Below are positions 48,893 through 58,363 of a stretch of DNA of 64,000 nucleotides, piece by piece; within the stretch, counting starts at the first letter, position 1; the number at the start of each line of letters is the position of its first letter. This stretch comes from Pseudaminobacter salicylatoxidans (lineage in GTDB: Bacteria > Pseudomonadota > Alphaproteobacteria > Rhizobiales > Rhizobiaceae). A program made the translations under genes and the position numbers. The stretch lies in NCBI RefSeq assembly GCF_003148475.1, contig NZ_QGGG01000011.1, positions 62,001 to 126,000 of the forward strand, read 5' to 3'. The notes beneath the pieces were generated by a model. It saw only the letters and a program-made list of their open reading frames with translations, was not told the origin of the DNA and made no database searches.

Positions 48893-49660
48893 CTACCGGT
48901 GAGCCAGAATCCAGTCCGCAGCCGCCGCTATGTCCTCGACCACCCCGGTCGGTTGCGGTTCGAAACGCGTCTCGTCGCCATCGCGATATTTGCCCGTGCG
49001 CACCAGCAACGCCACGGAAAACCCGGCCCGCATGGCCCCGGCAACATCGCTTTCGGCATCGTCGCCGACCATCACCGCCGCGCCGGGCGGACAATCCATG
49101 CTGGCTAGCGCGGAAAGGAAGAATTCTCGCGCCGGCTTGCCGAGCACGGTCGCCTTGCGCCCACAGGCGAATTCGAGTGCCCGCACAAACGGCCCGGCAT
49201 CAAGGCTGAGCTTGCCATCGGCATCCTTGAACACGCGGTTGTCGGCCAGCGCCAGAAACGCCGCGCCGTCGCTTAGCAGGCGGAAGGCTGCGTTGAGGCT
49301 CGCATAGTCGAAGGCATCGGCTGCATCGCCGATTACGACCGCAATACCGCTGCCTGATGGCAGATCGCGAAAATCGGGTTCGAGTTCCGGATGGATCAAA
49401 AGATGCGCCGAGCAATCATGCGTCTTCAGCCAGTCGCGCGCGGCCTGCACGGGCGTAAAAAGCTCGTCGGCGCCGACCTTTATGCCAAGCCTGCCAAGGC
49501 GCACGAGAATTTCGCTTTTTGCTGACCGCGTGGTGTTGCTGACGAAGCGCAGCGGCAGCCCGGCATCGCGCAAGCGCCGGACGGAGGCGGCAGCCTGCTG
49601 GATAGGGCTGCCGCCGTCATAGAGCACCCCGGACAGGTCCAGAAGCACGCCGTTGATCAT
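48893..49660 (-). CDS. HAD-family phosphatase, LHPP-like
   Basis: The 255-residue hydrolase resembles mammalian phospholysine/phosphohistidine inorganic pyrophosphate phosphatase. It has the nucleophile motif LLDLSGVLYDG (D8), the motif-II threonine in VSNTTRS, lysine in GKPAREFF and the acidic pair in MVGDDAESDVAGA. The family type with DxSG instead of DxDG is kept. It lies 77 bases downstream of xylA in the same direction and ends next to the CdhR-like gene. The physiological substrate is unknown; a sugar-phosphate or phosphohistidine role is possible. Confidence 0.8.
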   Translation of the reverse strand: MINGVLLDLSGVLYDGGSPIQQAAASVRRLRDAGLPLRFVSNTTRSAKSEILVRLGRLGIKVGADELFTPVQAARDWLKTHDCSAHLLIHPELEPDFRDLPSGSGIAVVIGDAADAFDYASLNAAFRLLSDGAAFLALADNRVFKDADGKLSLDAGPFVRALEFACGRKATVLGKPAREFFLSALASMDCPPGAAVMVGDDAESDVAGAMRAGFSVALLVRTGKYRDGDETRFEPQPTGVVEDIAAAADWILAHR

Positions 49661-49737
49661 GGCCGAAGGATGCCGCGCAGGCGTGGCCACGTCAAATGGC
49701 GACAGCGGCTGCGAGCTTTTCCGCCGCCGCTTGAGCG

Positions 49738-51048
49738 TCAGACGTAACGGTTAACGACGTTTTCGAGATATTCCTGCCGGCCCGACTTCGGCTGCGGCTC
49801 GATCCCGTCTTTCACCACGCGCGCGGCGATGTCCTCCAGCGAACGCTGTCCCGACAGCATCGCCTGCGCCTCGGCCGAGTTCCAGCCGGCATAGCGCGCC
49901 TCAAGCGGGGCCGAAAGCGCCTTGTCCTCGATCATCCTGGCCGCAGCCTTCAGCCCGCGCGCGCAGCAATCCATGCCGCCGATATGGGCGACCAACAGGT
50001 CTTCGGGATCGAGCGACTGGCGGCGCAGCTTGGCGTCGAAATTGGTGCCGCCGGTCCTGAAGCCGCCATGGGCGAGGATCTGGTAATAGGCCAGCGCCAT
50101 TTCCGGCACGTTGTTGGGGAACTGGTCGGTGTCCCAGCCCGACTGGTAGTCGTTGCGGTTCATGTCGATGGAACCGAAGATGCCCAGCGCATTGGCAAGC
50201 GCCAACTCGTGCTCGAAGGAATGGCCGGCGAGGATCGCATGGCCCTGCTCGATATTGACCTTCACCTCGTTCTCGAGACCATAGCGCTTGAGGAAGCCGT
50301 AAACGGTGGCGACGTCGAAATCATACTGGTGCTTTGTCGGCTCCTGCGGCTTCGGCTCGATCAGGATCGTGCCGGTGAAACCAATCTTGTGCTTGTAGTC
50401 GACCACCAGCGACAGGAAGCGGCCCATCTGGTCGAGCTCGCGGCCCATGTCGGTGTTGAGCAGCGTCTCATAGCCCTCGCGCCCGCCCCACAGCACATAG
50501 TTCTCGCCGTTCAGGCGCTTGGTGACGTCGATACAGTGCTTGACCGTCGCGGCGGCATAGGCAAACACATCCGGGTCTGGATTGGTCGCCGCGCCCGCCA
50601 TGTAGCGGCGGTTGGAGAAGAGGTTGGCGGTACCCCACAAGAGCCTGACGCCCGTCTCGCTCATCTTGCCGGCAAAATAGTCGGCGATCTCGTCGAGGCG
50701 CGCAGCACTTTCGGCGAAGGTATCGGCCTCGGGGCGCACATCGGCATCGTGGAAGCAGAAATAGGGAGCACCGAGCAGCGAGAACATCTCGAAGGCGACA
50801 TCGGCCTTGCGCTTGGCCTGCTCCATCGTGTCGCCGAACCACGGGCGCTCGAAGGTCTGCCCGCCGAACGGATCGCCGCCCGGCCAGGTGAAGGAATGCC
50901 AGTAGGCGACAGCGAAGCGCAGATGGTCCTCCATGCGCTTGCCGAGCACGATCTCGTCGGGATTGTAGAAGCGATAGGCCAGCGGATTGGTGCTCTCCGG
51001 GCCCTCATACCCGACAGGCTTGATGTCGCCGAAAAATCCGGTGCTCAT
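49738..51048 (-). CDS. xylA: Xylose isomerase
   Basis: The enzyme converts D-xylose to D-xylulose. The 436-residue class II isomerase has the active-site HDADVRPE segment (H100, D103), matching E. coli H101/D104. The metal ligands are in the [17 protein letters not shown] and [17 protein letters not shown] segments and the aspartates in [19 protein letters not shown] 51048 has a GGGAGGAG site. It follows xylB by 28 bases. Confidence 0.97.
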   Translation of the reverse strand: MSTGFFGDIKPVGYEGPESTNPLAYRFYNPDEIVLGKRMEDHLRFAVAYWHSFTWPGGDPFGGQTFERPWFGDTMEQAKRKADVAFEMFSLLGAPYFCFHDADVRPEADTFAESAARLDEIADYFAGKMSETGVRLLWGTANLFSNRRYMAGAATNPDPDVFAYAAATVKHCIDVTKRLNGENYVLWGGREGYETLLNTDMGRELDQMGRFLSLVVDYKHKIGFTGTILIEPKPQEPTKHQYDFDVATVYGFLKRYGLENEVKVNIEQGHAILAGHSFEHELALANALGIFGSIDMNRNDYQSGWDTDQFPNNVPEMALAYYQILAHGGFRTGGTNFDAKLRRQSLDPEDLLVAHIGGMDCCARGLKAAARMIEDKALSAPLEARYAGWNSAEAQAMLSGQRSLEDIAARVVKDGIEPQPKSGRQEYLENVVNRYV

Positions 51049-51076
51049 GACAAAACTCCTCCCTCGCTCGAAAAGC

Positions 51077-52528
51077 TCACATCGTGCTCCTGACCGCCGG
51101 ATAGAGGGCGCGATAGCGCCCATAGGCCTCGGCATAGGTATCGGCCAGCGCCGTGTCGGGCTCGATGGTTTCGGCCGTCGCCGGCGCGGTGCAGACCGCA
51201 AAGGGGTCGGCGGCCTCGGCCGCGATCAGGCCAAGCCGCGCCGCACCGAAAGCCGCGCCGAAATCGCCATCGGCCGGAAGATCGACCGGAAGCCCGAGCG
51301 CGGTGGCAATCGCCTTCAGCCAGTAGCGCGAACGCGACCCGCCGCCGATCGCCGTCACGCGCGTCAGGGTCGTGCCGGCTGCGGCCAAGGCTTCAAGGCT
51401 GTCGCGGAAGGCGAAGGCAACGCCTTCCAGCACCGCCTGGGTGAGCGCGGCACGGTCGGACTCACGGTCGAGTCCGCTGAACACGCCACGGATGGCCGCA
51501 TCATTGTGCGGCGTGCGCTCGCCGGAAATATAGGGCAGGAAGGTAACACCCGAAGGCGCGTGCAAGGCATCGCCAAGCTCGCCGGTCAGTTCGCTTGCGC
51601 TGCGGCCGATGATGCCGGCCAGCCAGTTCAGCGAATCCGTCGCGGCGAGGATGACGCCCATCTGATGCCAGGTCTCCGGCAGCGCGTGGCAGAATGTGTG
51701 CACCGCACTTTCCGGATTGGGCAGATAGGCTCCGTTGGCGGCGAACAACACGCCCGAGGTGCCGAGCGAGGCAAAGGCATGGCCGGGCCTGACCGTACCC
51801 ATGCCGCAGGCGGAAGCCGCATTGTCGCCCGCGCCGCCGGCAATCACCACGCCCGAGCCCATGCCCCATTCGGCCGCCAGCTCGGCGCGAAGCTGGCCGG
51901 CCCGTTCCGACCCTTCGACCAGACGCGGCATCTGTCCCTCGTCCAGATCGGTCGCGGCCAGAAGCTCCGGCGACCAGCGCCGCCCCGCGACATCCAGCCA
52001 TGAGGTGCCGGCCGAATCCGACATTTCAGAAATGTGCTCGCCCGCCAGCCACAGCCGCAGATAGTCCTTCGGCAGCAAGACCTTGGCCACCTTGGCGAAA
52101 AGCTCCGGCTCGTTGTTCTTCACCCATGCCAGCTTGGGCGCGGTGAAGCCGGGAAACACGATGTTTCCGGTGATCTTGCGAAAGCGCGGATCGGCATCGA
52201 GTTTTTCGGCTTCGGCAAAGCTGCGCGTGTCGTTCCACAGAATGCACGGGCGCAGCACTTCATCGCGCGCATCGAGCAGCGTGGCGCCATGCATCTGGCC
52301 GGAAAGGCCGATGCCCTTCACCGCCGCCAGTTCCTGTGGATGTTCGGCCTTGAGCGCGGAGACGGCCTGCCGGGTCGCGCGGATCCAATCGGCCGGCGCC
52401 TGCTCGGACCAGCCCATATGCGGGCGCGAAACGTCGAGCGCGCCATTGGCCGAGCCGACGATGCGCTGCGCATCATCCATCAGCAGCGCCTTGACGCCGG
52501 AGGTGCCGATATCGAGTCCCAGATACAT
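51077..52528 (-). CDS. xylB: Xylulokinase
   Basis: The FGGY-family kinase phosphorylates D-xylulose. The 483-residue product has the N-terminal phosphate loop [19 protein letters not shown], the substrate segment with QMHGATLLD, and the C-terminal ATP motif [20 protein letters not shown]. It is the first gene of a xylB-xylA-phosphatase operon. No xylose transporter or XylR gene is present in the window. Confidence 0.94.
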   Translation of the reverse strand: MYLGLDIGTSGVKALLMDDAQRIVGSANGALDVSRPHMGWSEQAPADWIRATRQAVSALKAEHPQELAAVKGIGLSGQMHGATLLDARDEVLRPCILWNDTRSFAEAEKLDADPRFRKITGNIVFPGFTAPKLAWVKNNEPELFAKVAKVLLPKDYLRLWLAGEHISEMSDSAGTSWLDVAGRRWSPELLAATDLDEGQMPRLVEGSERAGQLRAELAAEWGMGSGVVIAGGAGDNAASACGMGTVRPGHAFASLGTSGVLFAANGAYLPNPESAVHTFCHALPETWHQMGVILAATDSLNWLAGIIGRSASELTGELGDALHAPSGVTFLPYISGERTPHNDAAIRGVFSGLDRESDRAALTQAVLEGVAFAFRDSLEALAAAGTTLTRVTAIGGGSRSRYWLKAIATALGLPVDLPADGDFGAAFGAARLGLIAAEAADPFAVCTAPATAETIEPDTALADTYAEAYGRYRALYPAVRSTM

Positions 52529-52582
52529 TTCATTTCCCTCCCGGTCTCTGCTTCATAACAAATATGGCAGCGCAGGAAAGGT

Positions 52583-52606
52583 ATTTTTTCGGAACTCGTA
52601 AAAAAT
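52583..52606. promoter_or_regulatory. Candidate operator upstream of xylB
   Basis: The AT-rich dyad ATTTTTTCGG / CGTAAAAAAT (7-bp outer arms, near match inside) stands out in GC-rich surroundings, 55 bases before the xylB start. It could be a repressor site for a XylR-type regulator encoded elsewhere. Its T-run also serves as the tail of the hairpin at 52614-52641, so it may be only part of a terminator. Confidence 0.35.
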
Positions 52607-52641
52607 AGAGTGCTGTCCGGCGTGCAAAGCCATGCCGGACA
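52598..52641 (-). terminator. Possible terminator of the RhtB-like gene
   Basis: On the minus strand an 8-bp stem TGTCCGGC / GCCGGACA (52614-52641) follows the exporter stop, with a TATTTTTT run eight bases beyond the stem. The gap between stem and T-run makes it a weak candidate. Confidence 0.4.
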
Positions 52642-52664
52642 AAATCACATGCCGGACAAAATCA
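52631..52664 (-). repeat. 17-bp perfect tandem duplication at the end of the RhtB-like gene
   Basis: CATGCCGGACAAAATCA occurs twice in direct tandem, at 52631-52647 and 52648-52664. The second copy ends exactly at the stop codon of the exporter gene, and the first copy repeats an in-phase TGA just after it. It looks like a recent slippage or duplication that left the protein unchanged. Confidence 0.8.
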
Positions 52665-53285
52665 ATTGCCGGAACGAACCGCCACGGTGGCAATGCCGGC
52701 GCCGACCAGAAGCGTACCGCCGGCCTTGTTGAAGAAGCCGATGGCGCGCGGATTGCGCACCAGTTCGCGCGCCCGCGCGGCCACCAGCGCGTAGCCGAAG
52801 GCATTGAGGAAGGCGAGCGTCAGGAAGGTCGCCTCGAAGATCGCCATCTGCGTCCAGAAATCGGCATGGCGGTCGATGAACTGCGGCAGGAAGGCCACGA
52901 AGAAGGTGATGCTTTTGGGATTGAGCGCCGTGACCAGCCAGGCATGCGCCATCATGCGGAGCGATGACGCGGCCGTCTTGCGCGGCTCTGCCTGCAGCGC
53001 ACCGCCAGCGCGAAACAGCTTTATGCCGAGGTAGATGAGATAGGCGGCACCTATCCATTTCAGCAGGGTGAAGACGGTGGCCGAAGCCGCCAGCAACGCG
53101 CCGATGCCGAGCATGGACAGCGTCATGGCGGTGAAGTCGCCGAGCGCGACCCCGACAGACATCGGCAGGGCGGTGCGCCAGCCCTGCCCGAGCGCATAGG
53201 AAACCACCAGCAGGATGGTGGGTCCGGGGATGATCAGCAGGACCGCCGATGCGACTGCGAAAGCTGCCCAGGTTTCAAGCGGCAT
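52662..53285 (-). CDS. LysE/RhtB-family amino-acid exporter
   Basis: The 207-residue membrane protein has six predicted helices and the family marks: IIPGPTILLVVSYALGQGWRTALP near the N-terminus, IGAAYLIYLGIKLFR, and NPKSITFFVAFLPQF around 120-135. It should export a neutral or basic amino acid or homoserine lactone. It stands alone between the xyl genes and a divergent L,D-transpeptidase gene. Confidence 0.87.
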   Translation of the reverse strand: MPLETWAAFAVASAVLLIIPGPTILLVVSYALGQGWRTALPMSVGVALGDFTAMTLSMLGIGALLAASATVFTLLKWIGAAYLIYLGIKLFRAGGALQAEPRKTAASSLRMMAHAWLVTALNPKSITFFVAFLPQFIDRHADFWTQMAIFEATFLTLAFLNAFGYALVAARARELVRNPRAIGFFNKAGGTLLVGAGIATVAVRSGN

Positions 53286-53678
53286 GGATGTCTCCTTTGC
53301 TCAAAGGAAAGGATAAATCCCTGCCAGCACGGCGAAGTAAAGTACAAAGTTTGCGGCGCCTCGGAGGCGTGCCGGGGCCGCGTCGTCATGATGCCGCCTT
53401 CGTCAAGATCGTGAATATGGTGCGCATGAAAATCCCTCTCGAACTGCGCTTCGGGAGCTATGCGAAGGGCTGGTCGAGATTGTGACCCAGGCGCGCTCTT
53501 GTCGCGTTCGCCTCCGGTTAAAAGCCGGTCATCCACAGGCCGTCCAGAGCTCGATCCCGCCAAGCCATTGCAGACAAATCGCTTTCGGCGGTTCACGCTT
53601 TATCAACCATGATTGCGGAAAATACGAATGGCGTGATCGCAGGGTTTTCGCGATTGCCGAAACGCTTCTGGTTCAACC
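53286..53678. other. Non-coding gap between divergent exporter and L,D-transpeptidase genes
   Basis: These 393 bases hold the promoters of both flanking genes. I see no tRNA, strong dyad or convincing promoter pair. A short frame around 53398-53484 (ending KIPLELRFGSYAKGWSRL) starts with closely spaced start codons but has no good ribosome site, so I do not call it. Confidence 0.5.
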
Positions 53679-54440
53679 ATGGAATCGTATCCCGTGTCGC
53701 AAAACCCCGCATCGATCGACACCGTCTCCGGCGAGACGGAACAACCCGCCCAAATCTCACGTCGCACTGCCCTGCTCGGCCTCGGCTCGGCCCTGCTCGG
53801 CACCGCCGGATGCTCGCGGTCGATCGACCTTGCCGCAGTGCAGGTGGACGACTTCACCACCGGCTCGATCCGGCCGCGCATCAGCGTCGACAAGCAGGTG
53901 ACGACACCCGATCTGATGTATGCCTCCCTCACCGACAGCGGCTATGCGCTGCCCGAGGTTCCCTTTGCCAAGATCAATCCGAAATTCCGCCGCCAGATCG
54001 TGGTGGATCCGACCGGCGAGCGGCCGGGCACGATCGTCGTGCATCTGCAGGAGCGCTTCCTGTTCCTCGTTCAGCCGGGCGGCGATGCCATCCGCTATGG
54101 CGTCGGCATTGGCAAGGAGGGCTTCGTCTGGTCGGGCCGCGCCAACATCCAGTACAAGAAGGAATGGCCGACCTGGACGCCGCCGGCCGAGATGATCGCC
54201 CGCAAGCCGGAGCTGGAGAAATATCGCGGCGGCCAACCGGGCGGCCTCACCAACCCGCTCGGCGCACGGGCGCTCTACATCTTCAAGGACGGTCGCGACA
54301 CGCTGTTTCGCGTTCATGGCTCGCCCGAATGGTGGTCGATCGGCACGGCCGTCTCGTCGGGCTGCGTGCGCATGATCAATCAGGACGTGATCGACCTCTA
54401 TAGCCGCGTGCCATCGGGAACGCCGATCGTCGTGGTGTGA
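53679..54440 (+). CDS. L,D-transpeptidase (YkuD domain), Tat/lipoprotein signal
   Basis: The 253-residue protein has a twin-arginine-like signal SRRTALLGLGSALLGTAGC, whose cysteine may be lipidated. The YkuD domain runs from about 115 to the C-terminus. The catalytic motif is H213-GSPEWWSIGTAVSSGC-V with C229. Such enzymes form 3-3 peptidoglycan crosslinks or attach proteins to the wall. The central strand IVVHLQERFLFLVQPGGDAIRYGVGIG is typical. The start at 53679 lacks a strong ribosome site; a GTG at 53694 is possible. A terminator follows. Confidence 0.87.
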   Translation: MESYPVSQNPASIDTVSGETEQPAQISRRTALLGLGSALLGTAGCSRSIDLAAVQVDDFTTGSIRPRISVDKQVTTPDLMYASLTDSGYALPEVPFAKINPKFRRQIVVDPTGERPGTIVVHLQERFLFLVQPGGDAIRYGVGIGKEGFVWSGRANIQYKKEWPTWTPPAEMIARKPELEKYRGGQPGGLTNPLGARALYIFKDGRDTLFRVHGSPEWWSIGTAVSSGCVRMINQDVIDLYSRVPSGTPIVVV

Positions 54441-54475
54441 TCGGCTGGAAAGCCGCCTTCGAACCCTCAATTGAA

Positions 54476-54516
54476 AAGCGCCCGGCCGAGCTTCGACCGG
54501 GCGCTTCCTTTTTTCA
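54476..54516. terminator. Bidirectional terminator between the transpeptidase gene and gabT
   Basis: A 10-bp stem AAGCGCCCGG / CCGGGCGCTT with an 11-base loop is followed by CCTTTTTT on the plus strand and TTTTCAATT on the minus strand. It fits both convergent genes. Confidence 0.88.
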
Positions 54517-54531
54517 GCTATCCCGCAAGCC

Positions 54532-55818
54532 TCAGGCGTTGGCCGCGACCAGCGCCTTCTCCAGCTTGGCCATGCCCTCGTCGAGCAGCGCGTCGGAGAT
54601 GGTGAGCGGCATCAGCAGGCGTACGGTGTTGCCGTAGACGCCGCAGGACAAGAGCACCAGCCCCTCGGCGAGGGCTGCCGCCAGCACCCGCCTGGTGGCC
54701 TCGGCATCCGGCTCCTGGCCACCGCGGCTCTTTACGATGTCGAAGGCGATCATGGCGCCGGGACCACGGATGGAGGCCATCGCGACAGTGTCGTTGCGCT
54801 GGGCAAAGCGCGTCAGTTCGCCCTTGATGCGGTCGCCCAGCGCATTGGCGCGCTCGATCAGCTTCTCATCCCTGATGACGTCCAGCACGGCCAGCGCCGC
54901 CACGCAGGCAAGCGGGTTGCCGGCATAAGTGCCGCCCAGGCCGCCCGGCTCGGGCGCATCCATGATCTCGGCGCGGCCGACCACGCCCGAAAGCGGGAAG
55001 CCGCCGGCAAGCGACTTGGCGATGGTTATGAGGTCGGGCTCGACGCCGCTGTTTTCGATGCCGAACATCTTGCCGGTACGGGCAAAGCCGGTCTGCACCT
55101 CGTCGGCGATGAGCAGGATGCCGTGCTGGTCGCACAGCTTGCGCAGCGCCTCCAGCAGCTCGACCGGAGCCGGGTTGAAGCCGCCCTCGCCCTGCACGGG
55201 CTCGATGATGAAGGCTGCGACATTGACCGGATCGACATCGGCGCGGAACAGATATTCGATGGCCTTCAGCGTATCGGCGACCGTCACGCCGTCCTGCGGC
55301 ATCGGGAACGGCACGTGCCAGACGCCGGCGGGCATCGGGCCGAACTTCTTCTTGTAGGGCGCGACCTTGCCCGTCAGCGCGCTGGTCATCAGCGTGCGGC
55401 CGTGGAAGGCGCCGGTGAAGGCGATGACATTGGTGCGGCCGGTGTGGGCGCGCGCGATCTTGACGGCGTTCTCGACGGCTTCGGCGCCAGTGGAGAACAG
55501 GATCGACTTGGCCGGCCCCTTGAACGGCGCGATCTCGTTCAGGCGCTCGCACAGCGCCACATAGGGTTCATACGGTACTATCTGGAAAGCGGTGTGGGTG
55601 TAGGCATCAAGCTGCTCGCGCACGGCGGCGATGACCTTCGGGTGGCGATGGCCGGTGTTGAGCACGGCAATGCCGCCGCCGAAATCGATGTAGCGCCTGT
55701 CGTCGGCATCCCACAGCTCCGAGCCTTCCGCGCGCTTGGCGAAAACCGGGTTGGCGGTCGATACGCCGCGCGGAATGGCCGCGACACGGCGCGACTGGAG
55801 GGAAGCGTTGTTTGTCAT
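54532..55818 (-). CDS. gabT: 4-aminobutyrate transaminase
   Basis: The class III aminotransferase converts GABA and 2-oxoglutarate to succinate semialdehyde and glutamate. The 428-residue product has the PLP-binding lysine in LITIAKSLAGGFPLSG. It also has the cofactor aspartate in LLIADEVQTGFARTGKMF and the GabT-like TGAEAVENAVKIARAHTGR and QGEGGFNPAP segments. Start 55818 (MTNNASLQSR) follows a GAGGA site at some distance. No gabD is adjacent. A closely related diaminobutyrate or 5-aminovalerate role cannot be excluded. Confidence 0.88.
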   Translation of the reverse strand: MTNNASLQSRRVAAIPRGVSTANPVFAKRAEGSELWDADDRRYIDFGGGIAVLNTGHRHPKVIAAVREQLDAYTHTAFQIVPYEPYVALCERLNEIAPFKGPAKSILFSTGAEAVENAVKIARAHTGRTNVIAFTGAFHGRTLMTSALTGKVAPYKKKFGPMPAGVWHVPFPMPQDGVTVADTLKAIEYLFRADVDPVNVAAFIIEPVQGEGGFNPAPVELLEALRKLCDQHGILLIADEVQTGFARTGKMFGIENSGVEPDLITIAKSLAGGFPLSGVVGRAEIMDAPEPGGLGGTYAGNPLACVAALAVLDVIRDEKLIERANALGDRIKGELTRFAQRNDTVAMASIRGPGAMIAFDIVKSRGGQEPDAEATRRVLAAALAEGLVLLSCGVYGNTVRLLMPLTISDALLDEGMAKLEKALVAANA

Positions 55819-56019
55819 CTGAGGGGTCCTCACGCGAGACTGATTATGCGTCATCTATCCGACAAAAACAGGGTCGCAGCAACGCAATCGGCTGCAGCCA
55901 GAACGAAAGATCGCATGGCTCAGCCGCCTGTGCATGGCCACATACGAACACCGCGCCATATTGCACGAAAGCGATGGGTACGCATAAAAGCGACAACGCA
56001 TGCGGAGGGAAGATCAGCC

Positions 56020-57183
56020 ATGACAACATTCGTGATCGCGCAGGGCGGCGGGCCGACCGCCGTCATCAACCAGACGCTGGCGGGCGCGGTGCTGGAAATC
56101 CGCAAGCGGCACAAGGGTGCGCGCGTGCTTGGCGCGCGCTTCGGCGTGCGCGGCATTCGCGACGGCGACTATGTCGATCTGTCGGCGGTGCCGGAGGACG
56201 AATTGCGCCTCGTGGCGGCCACGCCGAGCGCGGCCCTCGGCAGCACGCGCGACAAGCCGGACGCGGCCTATTGCGCACAGGTTCTTGCCGGCTTGAGGAA
56301 GGAAGGCGCGGACGCCTTCATCTATATCGGCGGCAATGATACGTCCGGCACGCAGGAAATCCTCGCCGAAGCCTCGGGCGGCTCCATCGCCTTCGTGCAT
56401 GCGCCCAAGACCATCGACAACGATCTGGTGGAGAACGACCACACGCCGGGCTTCATCTCGGCCGCCGATTTCGTGGCCGGCGCCTTCCTCAGCGTCGACC
56501 TGGATTTCCGCGCCCTGCCCGGCGTCTATGTCGGCATCGTCATGGGCCGCAATGCTGGCTTCCTCACCGCCGCCTCGGCCGCGTGGCGTCTCGACGACGA
56601 GAGCGGCCCGCATCTGGTCTATGTGCCTGAACGGGCATTCTCGGTGCCGCGTTTCATCGACGATGTGCGCGCCACGCTGGACAGGCACAAGCGCTGCATC
56701 GTCGCCGTCTCCGAAGGCGTGACGACGGCGGATGGGAAGCCGCTGGTGGAAAGCCTCGTATCGCCCGACCGGCTGGAGCGCGACGCGCATGGCAATCTGA
56801 AGCTTTCGGGCGGCGATCTCGGCATGGCCTTCGAACAGGCATTGCGCGACGGCCTGCCCGGCAAGCGCGCGCGCGTCGACACGCTGGGCTACATGCCGCG
56901 CGGCAATGTCGCCACGATCAGCCCGGTTGACGCCGCCGAAGCCTTCCAGGCGGGCAGCTACGCGGTCGATCTCGCGGCACGGGGCGGAGGCTCGGTGGCC
57001 TTGCAGTTCGACGGGGAAAAGACCGTCATGCGGCGCGTGCCGCTGGGCGACGTGGCCGGCAAAACCCGCCACATGCCGGACGATTTCCTGGAGCCCAAGG
57101 CAAACCGGCTTTCGCGGAAGGGCATGGCCTATCTGGAAAGGCTCGTGCCGAAAAAATTCAAGGTCGGAAAACCCTTCGTTTGA
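56020..57183 (+). CDS. Pyrophosphate-dependent 6-phosphofructokinase
   Basis: The 387-residue phosphofructokinase has GGND at 104-107 in IYIGGNDTSGT; the aspartate after GGN (instead of GGDG) marks use of pyrophosphate. The catalytic PKTIDND is at 129-135 and the MGR motif follows in VGIVMGRNAGFL. The enzyme runs reversibly between fructose 6-phosphate and fructose 1,6-bisphosphate. ATG 56020 follows GGAGGGA. The gene stands alone, divergent from gabT. Confidence 0.92.
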   Translation: MTTFVIAQGGGPTAVINQTLAGAVLEIRKRHKGARVLGARFGVRGIRDGDYVDLSAVPEDELRLVAATPSAALGSTRDKPDAAYCAQVLAGLRKEGADAFIYIGGNDTSGTQEILAEASGGSIAFVHAPKTIDNDLVENDHTPGFISAADFVAGAFLSVDLDFRALPGVYVGIVMGRNAGFLTAASAAWRLDDESGPHLVYVPERAFSVPRFIDDVRATLDRHKRCIVAVSEGVTTADGKPLVESLVSPDRLERDAHGNLKLSGGDLGMAFEQALRDGLPGKRARVDTLGYMPRGNVATISPVDAAEAFQAGSYAVDLAARGGGSVALQFDGEKTVMRRVPLGDVAGKTRHMPDDFLEPKANRLSRKGMAYLERLVPKKFKVGKPFV

Positions 57184-57259
57184 CGCGTCGGGCGCGCCCC
57201 CGCTGAAGCGGCAAGCCGCGCGGGCGGCGCCGACAACACCGGACTCAAGGCCGCAGGGA

Positions 57260-57655
57260 TCATTTCGCCTTATGCACAGCCAGCCAATCCTGAAGCTGCC
57301 TGATCTCGGCTTCCTGCGCCTTGATGATCTCCTCAGACAGCTTGCGGATTTCCGGATCCTTGCCATATTCGAGCTGCACCCTGGCCATGTCGATCGCCGC
57401 CTGATGATGCGGGATCATGCCGATGGCGAAATCGACATCCGGGTCACCCGTATATTCAGCCTTGCCCATCGCCTCGTGCATCTTGTCCATGGCTTCCGTA
57501 TAGCCCTTGGCGGCGGGTGAGGACGCTTCCTTCGACATGCTCATGCCGCTCATGTCATGACCGCTGTGACTTTCCTGCGCCATCGCGATACCTGTGCTGC
57601 CGACGCCCAGGATCAAGGCCGCCGTGGCGACCGCAAGCTTGCGTTGAAGGGTCAT
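57260..57655 (-). CDS. Periplasmic DUF305 protein, copper-tolerance type
   Basis: The 131-residue protein has a signal peptide (ATAALILGVGSTGIAMA) and a His/Met-rich region ESHSGHDMSGMSMS. A DUF305 helical domain follows with the motif MIPHHQAAIDMARV. These features suit binding of copper in the periplasm, as in CopM. It is directly downstream of cueR in the same direction, which supports a copper role. Its stop converges on the phosphofructokinase gene. Confidence 0.83.
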   Translation of the reverse strand: MTLQRKLAVATAALILGVGSTGIAMAQESHSGHDMSGMSMSKEASSPAAKGYTEAMDKMHEAMGKAEYTGDPDVDFAIGMIPHHQAAIDMARVQLEYGKDPEIRKLSEEIIKAQEAEIRQLQDWLAVHKAK

Positions 57656-57684
57656 TTCACGTTTCCTTTCTGTGGCGGGGGGAT

Positions 57685-58092
57685 TTATGCGACGACGGGT
57701 TGCTCGCGTTCACCGGCCAGTTCCTCCAGGATCGGGCAATCCGGGCGATGATCGCCGTGGCAGCTTTTCACCAGATGGCGCAGCGTTGCGCGCAGGCTCT
57801 GCAATTCGGCGATCTTGCGGTCGATCTCGGTCAGCTTGACCTGCGCCAACGCCTTGACGTCGGCGCTCTCGCGATGCGTGTCGCCATAAAGCGACAGCAA
57901 CTGCCGGCATTCCTCGACCGAGAAGCCGAGGCTGCGCGACCGTTGCAGAAAACGCAGACGATGCACGTCGCTCATCGAATAATCGCGATAGCCGTTCTCC
58001 GAGCGATCGGGTTTCAGCAATCCGATCTCTTCATAGTAGCGGATGGTCTTGGCCGGCAGGCTGGAACGTTCGGCCGCTTCACCGATATTCAT
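57685..58092 (-). CDS. cueR: Cu(I)-responsive MerR-family regulator CueR/HmrR
   Basis: The 135-residue MerR protein has the N-terminal winged helix (MNIGEAAERSSLPAKTIRYYEEIGLL), the dimerisation helix and the C-terminal metal loop CHGDHRPDC. The two cysteines with seven residues between them match the CueR Cu(I)/Ag(I)/Au(I) site. Start 58092 is chosen for the MNIGEAA N-terminus. It forms a two-gene operon with the DUF305 gene and reads from the promoter at 58162-58192. No copA lies in the window. Confidence 0.9.
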   Translation of the reverse strand: MNIGEAAERSSLPAKTIRYYEEIGLLKPDRSENGYRDYSMSDVHRLRFLQRSRSLGFSVEECRQLLSLYGDTHRESADVKALAQVKLTEIDRKIAELQSLRATLRHLVKSCHGDHRPDCPILEELAGEREQPVVA

Positions 58093-58161
58093 GAAAAATC
58101 TCCCTTTGGATGGCAATTGTCGCCATGCCATCGACTCGTTTCCCCCTTCATATGGAGACTC

Positions 58162-58192
58162 AGACTAGGGTTTCCAGCAACTGGAAGGTCAA
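58162..58192 (-). promoter_or_regulatory. CueR-type promoter/operator of cueR-DUF305
   Basis: TTGACC (58192-58187) and TAGTCT (58167-58162) on the minus strand are separated by 19 bases, the overlong spacing used by MerR-family activators. The spacer carries the dyad ACCTTCCAG-ttg-CTGGAAACC (58169-58189), close to the CueR box. It lies 70 bases upstream of the cueR start, so the operon should be copper-induced and self-regulated. Confidence 0.85.
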
Positions 58193-58363
58193 GGCACGGT
58201 TGACAAAAAGGACAACTTGCCTCTTCCAAGGAGAACCTCAAATCACCCGCGGCGCGGCCGGCCGGCGCATCAGCCTCTTGTCCGAACGTGCCCGCGCGAT
58301 CTGAATTCAGCGCAGATCGTCGCTCTCAAATCTCGCGGGTGAAACGCTGGGAAAGGAGTGCCG

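Noticed and set aside
53398-53484. Micro-ORF ending KIPLELRFGSYAKGWSRL
   Set aside because: No convincing ribosome site and no recognised family; it may be chance.
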